The notes: generated by a model not told the origin, from the sequence alone. A stretch of DNA of 64,000 nucleotides from Mycolicibacterium porcinum (GCA_002086835.1 MVIG01000006.1:1-64000), one strand, 5' to 3'; positions 25,559 through 33,912 are shown, counted from the first letter of the stretch. A program made the numbers and translations.

Positions 25559-26581
25559 ATGGCTGACATCATGCGCCGGTGGGAGATGGACGGGATCGGC
25601 CGAGACGCGCTGCGGCTGCGTGAGGTGGCGGTCCCGCAGCCGGGTCCCGGGGACATTCTGATCAAGGTGGCCGCGGTTTCCTTGAACCATCGCGACAAGA
25701 TGGTGATCGAAACTGGGCGCGGACTGCCACTGAACTTCCCCTTCACACCCGGGTCCGATCTCGCCGGGACCGTCGTGGCGACCGGAGACTCGGTGACCCG
25801 GTTCGCCGTGGACGACCGGGTGATCTCGGTGTTCACTCCGGACTGGCTCGACGGGGCCCGGGCAGGTGACGCACGGACGCCCTCCTACTGGACGCTCGGC
25901 GGCTTCTACCCGGGTGTGCTCGCCGAATATATAGTGCTGCCGCAGGATTGGGTGGTTCGGGCACCACGAACCCTGTCTGCGGTAGAGGCCAGCACACTGC
26001 CGGTTGCCGGGCTCACCGCGTGGTTCGCGCTCGTCGAACGTGGGCACGTGCGGGCCGGCGAGGTGGTGCTAGTCGAAGGCACCGGTGGCGTCGCCCTGTT
26101 CGGAGTTCAGATCGCGAAGATGCACGGTGCCCAGGTCATCGTGTCGGGCAGTGCGGACAAGCTGGACCGGGTCGCGCAACTGGGCACCGACCATGTGGTG
26201 GATCGGCGCCGTGCGGACTGGGCCGAGACCATCCTCGCCCTCACGGGCGACCGCGGCGTGGACCATGTTCTGGAACTTGTTGGGGGAGCTCACCTCGGCA
26301 AGGCAGCGCAAGTCGTCGCGGTCGGTGGACACATCCATCTCATCGGGGCGCTCGACGGGTTCGAGGTTTCGACGCCCGTGATGCCAATTCTGATGAAAGA
26401 CATCACAATTCACGGTATCGGCACCGGGCACCGGCGCGCACTCACCGAGCTCGTCAGAGCAATTGACAGCACGGGGACGAAACCCGTCGTCGGTGCGCGC
26501 TATCCGTTGCAGGATCTGCCGGCAGCGCTGGACCATCTCGATCGCGGCCCATTCGGCAAGATTGTCGTCGAGGTGGGTTGA
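25559..26581 (+). CDS. Medium-chain (zinc-independent type) NAD(P)-dependent alcohol dehydrogenase/quinone reductase
   Basis: A 340-aa MDR-superfamily oxidoreductase. The GroES-like domain includes VSLNHRDKMVIE and FPFTPGSDLAGTVVATG, and the Rossmann domain includes VLVEGTGGVALFGVQIAK. The usual catalytic zinc ligands are not in their normal positions, which favours a quinone reductase or enoyl reductase type. The ATG at 25559 is chosen; another in-frame ATG lies at 25571. It ends 67 bases before the tRNA-Leu gene and marks the last ancestral gene before the island. Confidence 0.82.
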   Translation: MADIMRRWEMDGIGRDALRLREVAVPQPGPGDILIKVAAVSLNHRDKMVIETGRGLPLNFPFTPGSDLAGTVVATGDSVTRFAVDDRVISVFTPDWLDGARAGDARTPSYWTLGGFYPGVLAEYIVLPQDWVVRAPRTLSAVEASTLPVAGLTAWFALVERGHVRAGEVVLVEGTGGVALFGVQIAKMHGAQVIVSGSADKLDRVAQLGTDHVVDRRRADWAETILALTGDRGVDHVLELVGGAHLGKAAQVVAVGGHIHLIGALDGFEVSTPVMPILMKDITIHGIGTGHRRALTELVRAIDSTGTKPVVGARYPLQDLPAALDHLDRGPFGKIVVEVG

Positions 26582-26648
26582 TCGACGCTTCGGGTACTTC
26601 GGGGCGTCTGATGAGGGCGAACCCTGCTGAAATATGCTCTCCTGCGAC

Positions 26649-26722
26649 GCCCCCATAGCCCAATTGGCAGAGGCAGCGGACTTAAAATCCGCCAAGTGTC
26701 GGTTCGAGTCCGACTGGGGGCA
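26649..26722 (+). tRNA. tRNA-Leu (anticodon UAA) with a short variable arm
   Basis: A 74-base cloverleaf. The acceptor GCCCCCA (26649-26655) pairs with TGGGGGC (26715-26721), with discriminator A26722. The anticodon stem GCGGA/TCCGC encloses CTTAAAA, anticodon TAA. The T stem GTCGG/CCGAC encloses TTCGAGT. CCA is not encoded. The variable region is only five bases (26693-26697), unusual for bacterial tRNA-Leu, which normally has a long arm. The 3' part is the target of an integrative element. A TATGCT sequence about ten bases upstream could be its -10 box. Confidence 0.88.
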
Positions 26723-26725
26723 CGG
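26679..26725 (+). repeat. Left attachment repeat (attL) in the 3' half of tRNA-Leu
   Basis: A 47-base direct repeat covering the anticodon loop to just past the tRNA 3' end. It matches 31292-31338 with one mismatch (G26701 versus T31314). This is the classic attL of a tyrosine-integrase element that preserves the tRNA gene. Confidence 0.88.
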
Positions 26726-26787
26726 AGAACGCGCAGCTCATCGGTCGTTTTGCGGGGACGTACGCGCTGGGGGCGGCACTCAGTCAT

Positions 26788-26810
26788 GCACCGTGACAGC
26801 AGCGCGGCAG
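26788..26810 (+). repeat. Left copy of a 23-base island-end repeat
   Basis: A 23-base sequence beginning GCACCGTGACAGCA, repeated at 31126-31148 with one mismatch and in the same orientation. A second shared block, GGCTGCAAGGCC, follows each copy (26832-26843 and 31182-31193). These flank the island interior just inside both att repeats. They could be integrase arm sites or a remnant of an earlier duplication. Confidence 0.6.
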
Positions 26811-26987
26811 CGTGCCGGGAGCGGGCGGCTTGGCTGCAAGGCCGTCGGCGTGACGGTGGGTGGTCCGTCGTTTGAGCTAATGTCCGCAGATGACTGCGAG
26901 GACGAGGCAACGCAGACCGCTCGGGTGTCCCGATCCGGATGGTAATTCTTCTGGTGGACGGGGAAAGCGGAGGGGACAACGAACGCA

Positions 26988-27761
26988 GTGACGGAAAACG
27001 ATGCAATCCTGCCGGAACCAAAGTCTTTTGTACGGGACAATATAGTTTGGCTCCTCGGAATCGTCCCTTTCTTCATGGCTGCGTTCCAGATACTAAAAGT
27101 ATCCCTCGGAGATCCAACAGTCATAGCCTACCTCATTAACAATCTAGAGCTTCTTAAGTTCGGACTAGCGATAATATTGCCTTGCCTGCCCGTGGTCGGA
27201 TTTTGGGGTTGTGTTGCGTGGCTGCAAGTACGGTCGCGCCTTCCGGAACCTCAGAAGCGTCAACTTGAGTGGACCGTATACACAACTCAGTTGGCCATTT
27301 GGGCTTTCGTCTTCGCTATGACTGTCATAACTTTTGTCACTAACGTTCTATTGACGTTTGGTCTCTTCCTTGTATGGCGCTGGTTTCACGATCGGAAGCA
27401 ACGAAAGTTGGGAACTTTTGATCCGGAGAACAGGCTGCAGATGCGTCCTGTGATTCTAGGGCTCGCCCTTGCGCTCAACTCGATTATCAGCTCTTCCACG
27501 ATTACGTGGCTGCCACCCGAAATAATTTCCGCAGACAGACAGGCCAATGTCACAGCGCGCGTGCTCGCATCCAATGGCGAGTGGACAACATACCTGGACG
27601 CGAACCGGAAAATCTACATAACACCGACCAAGGCAATCAAGATGAGGACGCCGTGTTCGACTGCTACGTCGATTTCATCCAAGCCGCTGTTGTTGGCCGC
27701 CTTAGCTGTTTTCAAGGACGACCAGGGTCCGAACAAACCCTGCCCACCTGAGAAGAAGTGA
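26988..27761 (+). CDS. Island-encoded multi-span membrane protein of unknown function
   Basis: A 257-aa protein with about five hydrophobic segments (near residues 18-38, 55-78, 95-125 and 150-175), then a hydrophilic C-terminal tail ending GPNKPCPPEKK. I recognise no family. The gene is clearly AT-richer than the surrounding chromosome and uses codons such as ATA and AAA, consistent with recent transfer. The GTG start at 26988 has a weak upstream purine-rich region. It is the first gene inside the left end of the island, a position often used for cargo. A membrane effector of a defence system is possible but unsupported. Confidence 0.6.
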   Translation: MTENDAILPEPKSFVRDNIVWLLGIVPFFMAAFQILKVSLGDPTVIAYLINNLELLKFGLAIILPCLPVVGFWGCVAWLQVRSRLPEPQKRQLEWTVYTTQLAIWAFVFAMTVITFVTNVLLTFGLFLVWRWFHDRKQRKLGTFDPENRLQMRPVILGLALALNSIISSSTITWLPPEIISADRQANVTARVLASNGEWTTYLDANRKIYITPTKAIKMRTPCSTATSISSKPLLLAALAVFKDDQGPNKPCPPEKK

Positions 27762-27792
27762 GCGAGGGACCGTAGCATCTGCCGCTGTCCCT

Positions 27793-28133
27793 TTAGGCGT
27801 TTCGCCGCTGGAGTTCCACCACGTTGTCGATCACATTTGCCACGCCACGCCCGACCTTTGGTGCGGCCTGTTCGTCCTCGTTGATGTAGTCCGCGTAGGT
27901 TGTCAGCGTCAGCACGAACGTGGAGTGTCCCAGCCACTTGCTCACCTGCATGTAGTGCTCGCCCGCACTCAAGTTCATGGTGGCGAAGGTGTGCCGCAGA
28001 TCGTGGAACCGAACGTTGCCGAGTCTCAAGGCCTTGCAGGCGGGCTGCAGGTAGTGCTCGTACAAGCTCGCGGCGCACACCGGCTTAGCCCAATCGAACA
28101 CATAGCGATTGCGCCGACCGGGAAACAGGGGAG
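27793..28133 (-). pseudogene. Tyrosine recombinase (integrase), C-terminal fragment
   Basis: The catalytic C-terminal part of a phage-type integrase. HDLRHTFAT carries the His-x-x-Arg pair, KWLGHST carries the second histidine and TTYADYI holds the nucleophilic tyrosine. Upstream, the frame runs into the terminal inverted repeat of the IS at 28134, just before PPLFPGRRNRY. No N-terminal integrase sequence appears on the far side of the IS, and no target duplication flanks the IS, so an IS-associated deletion has removed it. It was presumably the enzyme that put the island into the tRNA. Confidence 0.8.
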
Positions 28134-28165
28134 GGGTCTGCTGCACGATCAGGTGACAGTTACGG

Positions 28166-29180
28166 TCACGCGGCCTGACTGGCCGGTGTGGTCATGATGG
28201 CTTCGAATTCGATCGGGGTCAACCGCCCGAGTCCGGTTTGGCGCCGGCGGCGATGGTAGGTCCGTTCGATCCAGGTGACGATTGCGATCCGCAACTCTTC
28301 GCGTGTGCTCCAGCGGCGGCGATCGAGCACGTTCTTTTTGGAGCAGAGCGAAAAAGCTCTCCATGGCCGCATTGTCGCCGGCTGCACCGACGCGGCCCAT
28401 CGATCCGACCATCTCGTAGCGGCCGAGTGCGTGGACGAATCGTCTTGACCTGGACTGAGATCCGCGATCGGAATGCAGAATGCACCCGGCCACATCACCG
28501 CGGCGTGCCACCGCACTACTGAGCGCTGCGGTGGCCAACCGGGACTTCATCCGGGAGTCGATCGAGTACCCGACGATGCGGTTGGAGAATACGTCCTTGA
28601 TCGCGCAGAGATAGAGCTTGCCTTCATCGGTGCGATGCTCGGTGATACCGCTGAGCCACAACTGATTTGGCGCATCAGCGGTGAAGTCGCACTCGACAAG
28701 ATCGTCGTGTACCGGCGGGCCAACCTTGCCGTTCTTGCCGCGCTTCTTACCGAACACGCTCCACAACTGATTCGGCGAGCAGATCCGCCAGGCGGTGCGC
28801 TCGGCCATCGACTCGCCGGCCTCTCGGGCCTCTTCGACCAGGTAGCGGTACCCGAACTCGGGGTCGTTCTTATGCGCGTCGAACAGGGCGTTGGCGCGAT
28901 AGGCCTCGACGAGTTCGGCGTCGGTGATGGGATGGGCCAGCCAGCGGTAGTAGGGCTGGCGGGCGAGCTTGAGTACCCGGCACGTCACCGCGACGGGGAT
29001 TCCGTCGGCGGCGAGCTCACTCACGAGCGGGTAGAACCTTTCCCGGAAGGTTGGCCTGCGATAGATAGGCCGTGGCCCGGCGCAGGACTTCATTCTCCTG
29101 CTCCAACAATTTGATCCGGCGCCGCGCATCCCGCAGCTCAGCGGACTCGCTGGTGCTCTTGCCAGGCTTGGCGCCTTCAT
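28166..29180 (-). pseudogene. IS3-family transposase orfB, inactivated
   Basis: A DDE transposase of the IS3 group, with HTH_21-like and rve integrase-core regions. The first catalytic Asp is lost: the usual WLTDITEH reads WLSGITEH near 28650. The second Asp (LHSDRGSQ) and the Glu (NAAMESFF) are present. A one-base insertion in an A-run near 28337 (CCAAAAAGAAC) shifts the frame, so the expected ending NVLDRRRWSTREEL to TPIEFEAIM continues in another frame to 28166. Two independent lesions make this a pseudogene. In active members orfB is made by a -1 frameshift from orfA. Confidence 0.85.
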
Positions 29181-29328
29181 CGATATCGGCCTGGCGCATC
29201 CACTTGTGCAGCGTCACCGGGTGAACACCGAAATCGGTGGCGATCTGCTCGATCGTCACACCGTCATCTCGGTTGCGAGCAACGCGCACGACGTCGTCGC
29301 GGAACTCCTGCGGGTAGGGCCTGGGCAC
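29017..29328 (-). CDS. IS3-family transposase orfA (helix-turn-helix subunit)
   Basis: A 103-aa protein with an N-terminal HTH of the transposase-8 family (PQEFRDDVVRVARNR, TIEQIATDFGVHPVTLHKWMRQADID), then a leucine-zipper segment RRIKLLEQENEVLRRATAYL that mediates oligomerisation. It overlaps orfB in the -1 frame, the usual IS3 arrangement for producing OrfAB by frameshifting. It looks intact, but its partner orfB is dead. Isolated OrfA can act as a repressor of the IS promoter. Confidence 0.88.
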   Translation of the reverse strand: MPRPYPQEFRDDVVRVARNRDDGVTIEQIATDFGVHPVTLHKWMRQADIDEGAKPGKSTSESAELRDARRRIKLLEQENEVLRRATAYLSQANLPGKVLPARE

Positions 29329-29398
29329 ACTGACATCCTTCCAGCTCGCCCATCACGGGCAAGCCAACTCAGATGTCACCTATTCGTGCAGCAGACCC

Positions 29399-29736
29399 TT
29401 CTGTGAGTGCGTAGATGGACGATGCCAACACGCTGCACAGACCTCACGGCTACTGCCAGGCTGCCTCAACGGGCTACGGACTGTTCGCGTTCCCAAGTGC
29501 GTGCCGAGCGGTCAGGCCGTTACTTGAGGCGCGCGCCGTTCCTGCGCCTAGGTGCCCTTGGCGGGCACGTCTGCAGACTACAGCGGTACGTCGCCGCTGT
29601 CACCATGACGCCTCGGGCGGCGGAGCAATCGGCGCGGCATGTCTGCGCGCGTTCGTCGGTCTCTTGTGCGAACCTGTAGGGCTGCCCACCAGAAGGGAGC
29701 CACACCCAATGTGACAGATCGACGAAAGGCACGGAC
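29399..29736. other. 338-base gap between IS and HEPN-like gene, no gene seen
   Basis: Short open frames exist here, for example 29415-29714 on the plus strand, but they lack family similarity and a ribosome-binding site. The segment presumably holds the promoter of the gene at 29737, and its left edge is the scar of the IS insertion and deletion. No integrase N terminus could be recognised. Confidence 0.5.
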
Positions 29737-31134
29737 GTGGAGGACGACGACCAGGAAGAAGTAGAACGAGTACGCGAGTGGATCGGCCGGCTGGAAGCGT
29801 TCGCCGCTGCGCTGGACGACATCGAAGGCGACGACGCAACGGACTTTTCCGACAACGCGTGCGAGGCGTGGCAGGAAGCGGCGATGCCCACTGTGACCAG
29901 CCCTAGCCCATCGGCCTTGGTGATCTTCGAGGCAGTTACCGCGCTCGCAAAGGCGACGACCACCGTCTGGGCTGACTGGAAGGACACGCCCGACGTTCGC
30001 GATCGCTATACCCGCGAGACCGCGCAGCAGCTGGTCAAGGATGCGCTGAATGACGTCCTATCTGTCTACAGGCGTTGGCTTTCCGAAGGTCTGTCGCCGT
30101 CCGATCAGATCCAGCAGCGTTTTCGGGAAGTGGCCGCAGACGTCAAGGACACCATGGAAGCGGTTACTCAGATGCGGGCGGACATGGACGCCCAAGACGC
30201 AGAAGCCGAAGCAGACCCGTACGGCGCCATCTTCCTTCACCTGGACCCCAGCCGTTCTGACGCCCCGATCATGGAGAAGGTGAGTTCGTTGACTGAAGAC
30301 GATGACAAGCGTTATCGCGATGCCTACGAACGCCTTCGGCGCATGATCGACAGTGAGTTGCTGGAACACATCTCGGACGAGAGCGACCGGTTGTGCGATG
30401 TGATGATGGCACTGCTAATTGATCTGCGAGACAACCGCATATCGCTCTTCGACGAGGACGCTTGGGACGCACACAGGCGCAAGATTCGATCTGCACTGAT
30501 CTCATTCACCGCGGCGCTATACAGCCACAGAGAGCAGACGGTCAGGGCGGCCAAGAAGGCGCTGAATCGCGGTCCTGAGGTCCAGGCAATCGAGGAGCTG
30601 TTTGACGAGCTGCGCAAGACGTCGTTTGAGTACGGCTGGCTTGAAGAGCTGCGGGGAGCGCTGCAGCATGGCGACATCAACGCCTTCAGGTGGGGCTTCG
30701 GGGCATCGATGGACGCGGAACCTACGGCGAACGTGTACATGAGTCGGCAGTTCATGCTGGACTTCACGCGCAACTCGGCGCAGAAGAAGTGGTTAAAGCG
30801 TCAGGAACTGGAAGACATGGAGTCTGATCCCAGCGTGCTGGACATGATCAAGGCCATTCAGCCGTTGATGGGACCGCTGCAGGAGAAGCTAGACAAGATC
30901 CTGTACCCGAACGTTGCGGACGACGTTGCCACGGTACGGGAGCTGTTGAGCCAGTACCCGCATCCGAACGGACTGCATGCGCTGCAAAATGGTCCCGGCT
31001 TCACGCGGCGCAACCCGTGGCCGCCCCTGAGCCCGCTTGCTCCGCGCGTGTTGCGCTTCGTCGTCAATTACCAACCTGACGACGCTCCTGACGACCAGGA
31101 CACCGGTGATGCCGACGACGTGACAGCACCGTGA
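29737..31134 (+). CDS. Island protein with a HEPN-type Rx4H motif, possible RNase effector
   Basis: A 465-aa, mostly helical protein of no family I can name. The N terminus is strongly acidic. Residues about 245-320 resemble a HEPN bundle: a long helix KIRSALISFTAALYSHREQT, a second helix with EELFDELRKTSFEYGWLEEL, then RGALQH at 306-311, an Rx4H motif like the catalytic Arg and His of HEPN ribonucleases. The usual polar residue after Arg is Gly here. It starts with GTG at 29737, seven bases after GAAAGG. It lies alone at the right end of the tRNA island, a typical place for anti-phage cargo. Function is inference. Confidence 0.55.
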   Translation: MEDDDQEEVERVREWIGRLEAFAAALDDIEGDDATDFSDNACEAWQEAAMPTVTSPSPSALVIFEAVTALAKATTTVWADWKDTPDVRDRYTRETAQQLVKDALNDVLSVYRRWLSEGLSPSDQIQQRFREVAADVKDTMEAVTQMRADMDAQDAEAEADPYGAIFLHLDPSRSDAPIMEKVSSLTEDDDKRYRDAYERLRRMIDSELLEHISDESDRLCDVMMALLIDLRDNRISLFDEDAWDAHRRKIRSALISFTAALYSHREQTVRAAKKALNRGPEVQAIEELFDELRKTSFEYGWLEELRGALQHGDINAFRWGFGASMDAEPTANVYMSRQFMLDFTRNSAQKKWLKRQELEDMESDPSVLDMIKAIQPLMGPLQEKLDKILYPNVADDVATVRELLSQYPHPNGLHALQNGPGFTRRNPWPPLSPLAPRVLRFVVNYQPDDAPDDQDTGDADDVTAP

Positions 31135-31148
31135 CAGCAACGCGGCAG
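31126..31148 (+). repeat. Right copy of the 23-base island-end repeat
   Basis: The counterpart of 26788-26810, differing at one base. It overlaps the last codons and the stop of the HEPN-like gene and lies about 140 bases inside the right attachment repeat. Confidence 0.6.
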
Positions 31149-31291
31149 CAATCCGGCTGCCTGCGGCAATGAGCCAGCAGCGGCTGCAAGGCCCGATTTC
31201 GGCGCAGGAGAGTGGTGCTGAACTGGGGTTTTGCGGCCCTGCTGGATCGCTGCGCGGCGTTGCAGCAACTCCAATCGAACAGGGAACCCCG

Positions 31292-31338
31292 ACTTAAAAT
31301 CCGCCAAGTGTCTGTTCGAGTCCGACTGGGGGCACGGG
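31292..31338 (+). repeat. Right attachment repeat (attR), partial tRNA-Leu copy
   Basis: A 47-base copy of the 3' part of the tRNA-Leu gene, from the anticodon loop past the discriminator base, with one change in the T stem (GTCTG for GTCGG). The 5' half of a tRNA is absent, so it is not a tRNA gene. It marks the right end of the island. Confidence 0.88.
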
Positions 31339-31849
31339 CGAAACAGCTGGTAAGTGCCTTTTGAGGCGAGGTCGTCGAGGCGCGCAGAGGATCGTGGCGA
31401 TGAAGTCCCGCGCTCGCTATCTGAGGTGTGAAGATTCTCTGTGGGTAGATAAGTCGGGTTCCGTAGCGTGGTGAACATGCGGCGAACCAAGGCCCGCTAG
31501 AACGGCGAGTGGTCGCCCGTTCGAGAGCAAGAAAACCTGTCGTAGCACCCGTTCCGCCCTGCCTCGGCACTACGCTTGCGGACCACCGCGCTGTAGGCCA
31601 CCTTTGCGGCGTCTGTCGGGATCCGCGACCCGCTCACTTCCTGCTGGGCAAGGAGCAGTGCCCATGCATCTACGTTCTACGGGTCGTGAGCGACTCCCCT
31701 GGGCGCGATCAGTACCTAGGCTGTCGCTGACACGCTGGGCTCTACTGAGGTCGGTACCATTCGGTCGACTGATCTAATCCGGATCTGACCTACTGAGTTG
31801 CACGCTTTGGCGTGTATCCGGTCGGATTGAGACTAGGAGCGTGGAGCAT
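31339..31849. other. 511-base stretch between attR and the AIPR gene, no gene seen
   Basis: No open frame here has a convincing start or family. Composition changes from chromosome-like to AT-richer toward 31750. The last 100 bases precede the AIPR gene and should contain its promoter. A small RNA cannot be excluded. Confidence 0.4.
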
Positions 31850-33610
31850 ATGGCAGGCAAGACTGACTTTGATCTTAGGGATGCCTGTGCTTTCTACGCA
31901 CAGAAATACAAATATCCTGCTGACGCCTTAGAAAAAGGATTGGAAGGTTACGTTGCGCACCTCTTCGCTCAAGAAGAGGGCTTCGATGCCGTTCTTGATA
32001 GTGAGCTAACAACCGAGGTTGACCTTTCTGACTACATATGCAGGAGCAACGATCTAAAAATAGACGTCGTCTTGGAGGACGAGATCGGTAAACGAATATT
32101 GCTTCTGCAGGCAGCCTGGCGAGCAAAGGATTTGGAAGAGAATAAGGTGGCGGCATTCTTTGACGTCCCCGATCTGATACTTCGAGGCGAGTATAAAGAA
32201 ACTGGTGGTGACCAGATACAAGACCTCATCGCAGATTTCTCATCGAAAGTAGCCGACGGCTGGGAAGTCATACTCCGGTTCTGCACCAATCTCAGTGTGG
32301 GAAATAAGAAGCGCCTTCAGGAAGTTGTGGAGGCCAAGAATGAGGCCTACCTGCAGGAAGAACGCAGCATCACCTGCGAACTTCTCGGCGCTGCTGAGCT
32401 TGCTAAGTGGGACGAAGAGTTCAAGAGCGCTATCAGAGGGGGCCTCGTTGACGAAGTGACGTTGCACCTGCAAGAAGGAAAATTTATTGAGCTGGCTGAA
32501 CCATATCGATCAGTAATAGGCGTAATAAAAGCCAATGAACTTGTGTCTCTCTACAAGCGGAAGGGTGTGGGGCTCTCGCTATTCAATTTGAATATTCGAC
32601 TGCCGCTTGCGAGCAAGAAGGTCAATCCTAAGATCGTCGAAACTGCCGCATCTGTAGATGAAGGACCGAATTTCCTCTATTACAACAATGGGGTCTCAGC
32701 CGTCTGCGGCGGCTATGAAATGAACGAGAATGTTCTGACGGCGCAGCGTTTGCAGATAATAAATGGGGCCCAGACGGTTAGCGCTCTTGTAAAGGCCGCC
32801 CGCAAGTATCAAAACTCAGACGTCTACTTACTCTTCCGCCTAACCGAGACGACCGAGAAGTATGGTGGATCGTTCACGGACAATGTAATTAGGTACAACA
32901 ATACCCAGAATCCGGTCAAGGTGGCGGATTTCTTCGCGAATGATCAAATCCAGATTTGGCTCAGAGACAATTTGACGAGAATTGCCGGTCATGGCGCCGT
33001 GCCCAACCTCTATTATGTCAACAAGTCAGGTCACAAGCCCAAAGGTGCAACCGGCAGGGGGTTGAAGATAGAGCAACTTGCTGGAATTAGGCATGCGTTT
33101 CTCTACGGTCCGGTCGCGAGTTATAAAGAGCCGGCGTCTTTCTTCGACCGGAGCGGTCGTTATGACGAGGCTTTTGGCATGGGGGGTAAATCCGTCACGT
33201 TCTGGCCAGAGGAAGAGCTAATGCGGGCTGGCGCAGCGATTGCGATACATGACCGCATCCAGGCGTTAGGCAAAAAGCTAAAGCAAGATGACCTGACCAA
33301 AGATTTGGATGAGGCGAAATATCTATATCGGCTCGCCAGATATGTAACCGCACTTGTGGCTGTCGGGTTAGAGGCTATACGGGACAACACATTCAAAGAT
33401 TATTCGACGCTAATGGCTTCAACTCCGACCTTCACTTCGAATGTCGATCCAATAATTTTGAAGGCGCGTCAAGCATTACGTCATGAATACAAGGCAAGGA
33501 AAGCGAATTCGGTCCAGCCTGAATACAATCTTGCTCGAGACGAGGACGCCTGGTCTCGATTACGCGATACTGTGCGTGAAGAAGTCATCGCTGATTACGT
33601 TGTTGGCTGA
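31850..33610 (+). CDS. AIPR-family (abortive infection phage resistance) protein
   Basis: A 586-aa protein with the AIPR domain in the middle. FLYYNNGVSAVCGGYE near residue 280 and LQIINGAQTVSALVKA near residue 300 are the family signature, after LFNLNIRLPLASKKVN near 245. AIPR proteins are linked to abortive-infection defence and their mechanism is poorly known. The N-terminal 170 residues could be a restriction-endonuclease-like fold (KIDVVLEDEIGKRILLLQAAW), but the usual QxK lysine is missing. The gene is strikingly AT-rich, so it was acquired. Start choice is ambiguous between GTG 31841 and ATG 31850; I prefer ATG. No modification or antitoxin partner is adjacent. Confidence 0.82.
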   Translation: MAGKTDFDLRDACAFYAQKYKYPADALEKGLEGYVAHLFAQEEGFDAVLDSELTTEVDLSDYICRSNDLKIDVVLEDEIGKRILLLQAAWRAKDLEENKVAAFFDVPDLILRGEYKETGGDQIQDLIADFSSKVADGWEVILRFCTNLSVGNKKRLQEVVEAKNEAYLQEERSITCELLGAAELAKWDEEFKSAIRGGLVDEVTLHLQEGKFIELAEPYRSVIGVIKANELVSLYKRKGVGLSLFNLNIRLPLASKKVNPKIVETAASVDEGPNFLYYNNGVSAVCGGYEMNENVLTAQRLQIINGAQTVSALVKAARKYQNSDVYLLFRLTETTEKYGGSFTDNVIRYNNTQNPVKVADFFANDQIQIWLRDNLTRIAGHGAVPNLYYVNKSGHKPKGATGRGLKIEQLAGIRHAFLYGPVASYKEPASFFDRSGRYDEAFGMGGKSVTFWPEEELMRAGAAIAIHDRIQALGKKLKQDDLTKDLDEAKYLYRLARYVTALVAVGLEAIRDNTFKDYSTLMASTPTFTSNVDPIILKARQALRHEYKARKANSVQPEYNLARDEDAWSRLRDTVREEVIADYVVG

Positions 33611-33880
33611 GCTTCCTTTCGGAGAAGATTGAACATCGATGTACGCGCCGGCGCAGCTTCAAGCAGTCGGTAGCGGGCCGCGGTCAAATGGGCTCGAATA
33701 ACGACGGCTGTCAGCACCTTTTCTTATCCGGTCGTGTTTCCATCTCGCGCTGTACCGACTGTGAGTACGTTTCGCACGTAGAATGGCGTACTTCACGTCG
33801 GCATCGACTCGCTCAGGCCAGCAAAGTTAGGTCGAGTTAGGGCCGGATGCCGGGAGGGATCCCTGGAGGCGCTACAAACA
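33611..33880. other. Gap after the AIPR gene, no gene seen
   Basis: These 270 bases hold no supportable gene and no further copy of the tRNA-derived repeat that I could find. The right boundary of the AT-rich segment therefore remains undefined, somewhere before 33880. Confidence 0.4.
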
Positions 33881-33912
33881 CCAACGGCCACCCGCACACG
33901 GGTGGCCGTTGG
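33881..33912 (-). terminator. Strong hairpin terminator of the cdh gene
   Basis: A perfect 14-bp stem (33881-33894 with 33899-33912) with a four-base CACA loop. Read on the minus strand it lies 11 bases past the cdh stop and is followed by TGTTTGT, a T-rich run, so it is an intrinsic terminator for the leftward gene. It would also stop rightward read-through. Confidence 0.8.

Larger units (their letters stand above)
28134..29398 (-). mobile_element. IS3-family insertion sequence, 1265 bp, decayed
   Basis: It is bounded by 25-base terminal inverted repeats (28134-28158 and 29374-29398) that begin GGGTCTGCTGCACGA on each strand and match at 23 of 25 positions. It carries overlapping orfA and orfB on the minus strand. 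No direct target duplication is seen next to the ends. It interrupts the island integrase. orfB has lost a catalytic residue and carries a frameshift, so the copy cannot move by itself. Confidence 0.85.
26679..31338. mobile_element. 4.6-kb integrative island in tRNA-Leu(UAA)
   Basis: DNA between the two 47-base direct repeats. It carries a membrane protein gene, a truncated tyrosine-recombinase gene, an IS3-family insertion and a HEPN-like gene. Base composition in the first gene is visibly more AT-rich than the flanks. No excisionase, replication or capsid gene is seen, so it is a degraded, immobile genomic island or satellite remnant. The integrase is broken, so excision would need help from elsewhere. 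Confidence 0.8.

Noticed and set aside
29415..29714. Possible 99-codon gene between the IS and the HEPN-like gene
   Set aside because: No ribosome-binding site, arginine-rich shadow composition and no recognisable family.
31292..31338. Second tRNA-Leu gene
   Set aside because: Only the 3' part is present and one T-stem pair is broken. It is the att repeat, not a tRNA gene.
33611..33880. A further copy of the tRNA 3' end that would bound the AIPR segment
   Set aside because: I searched by eye for GTTCGAGTCCGAC-like sequence and found none, so an outer att site is not claimed.
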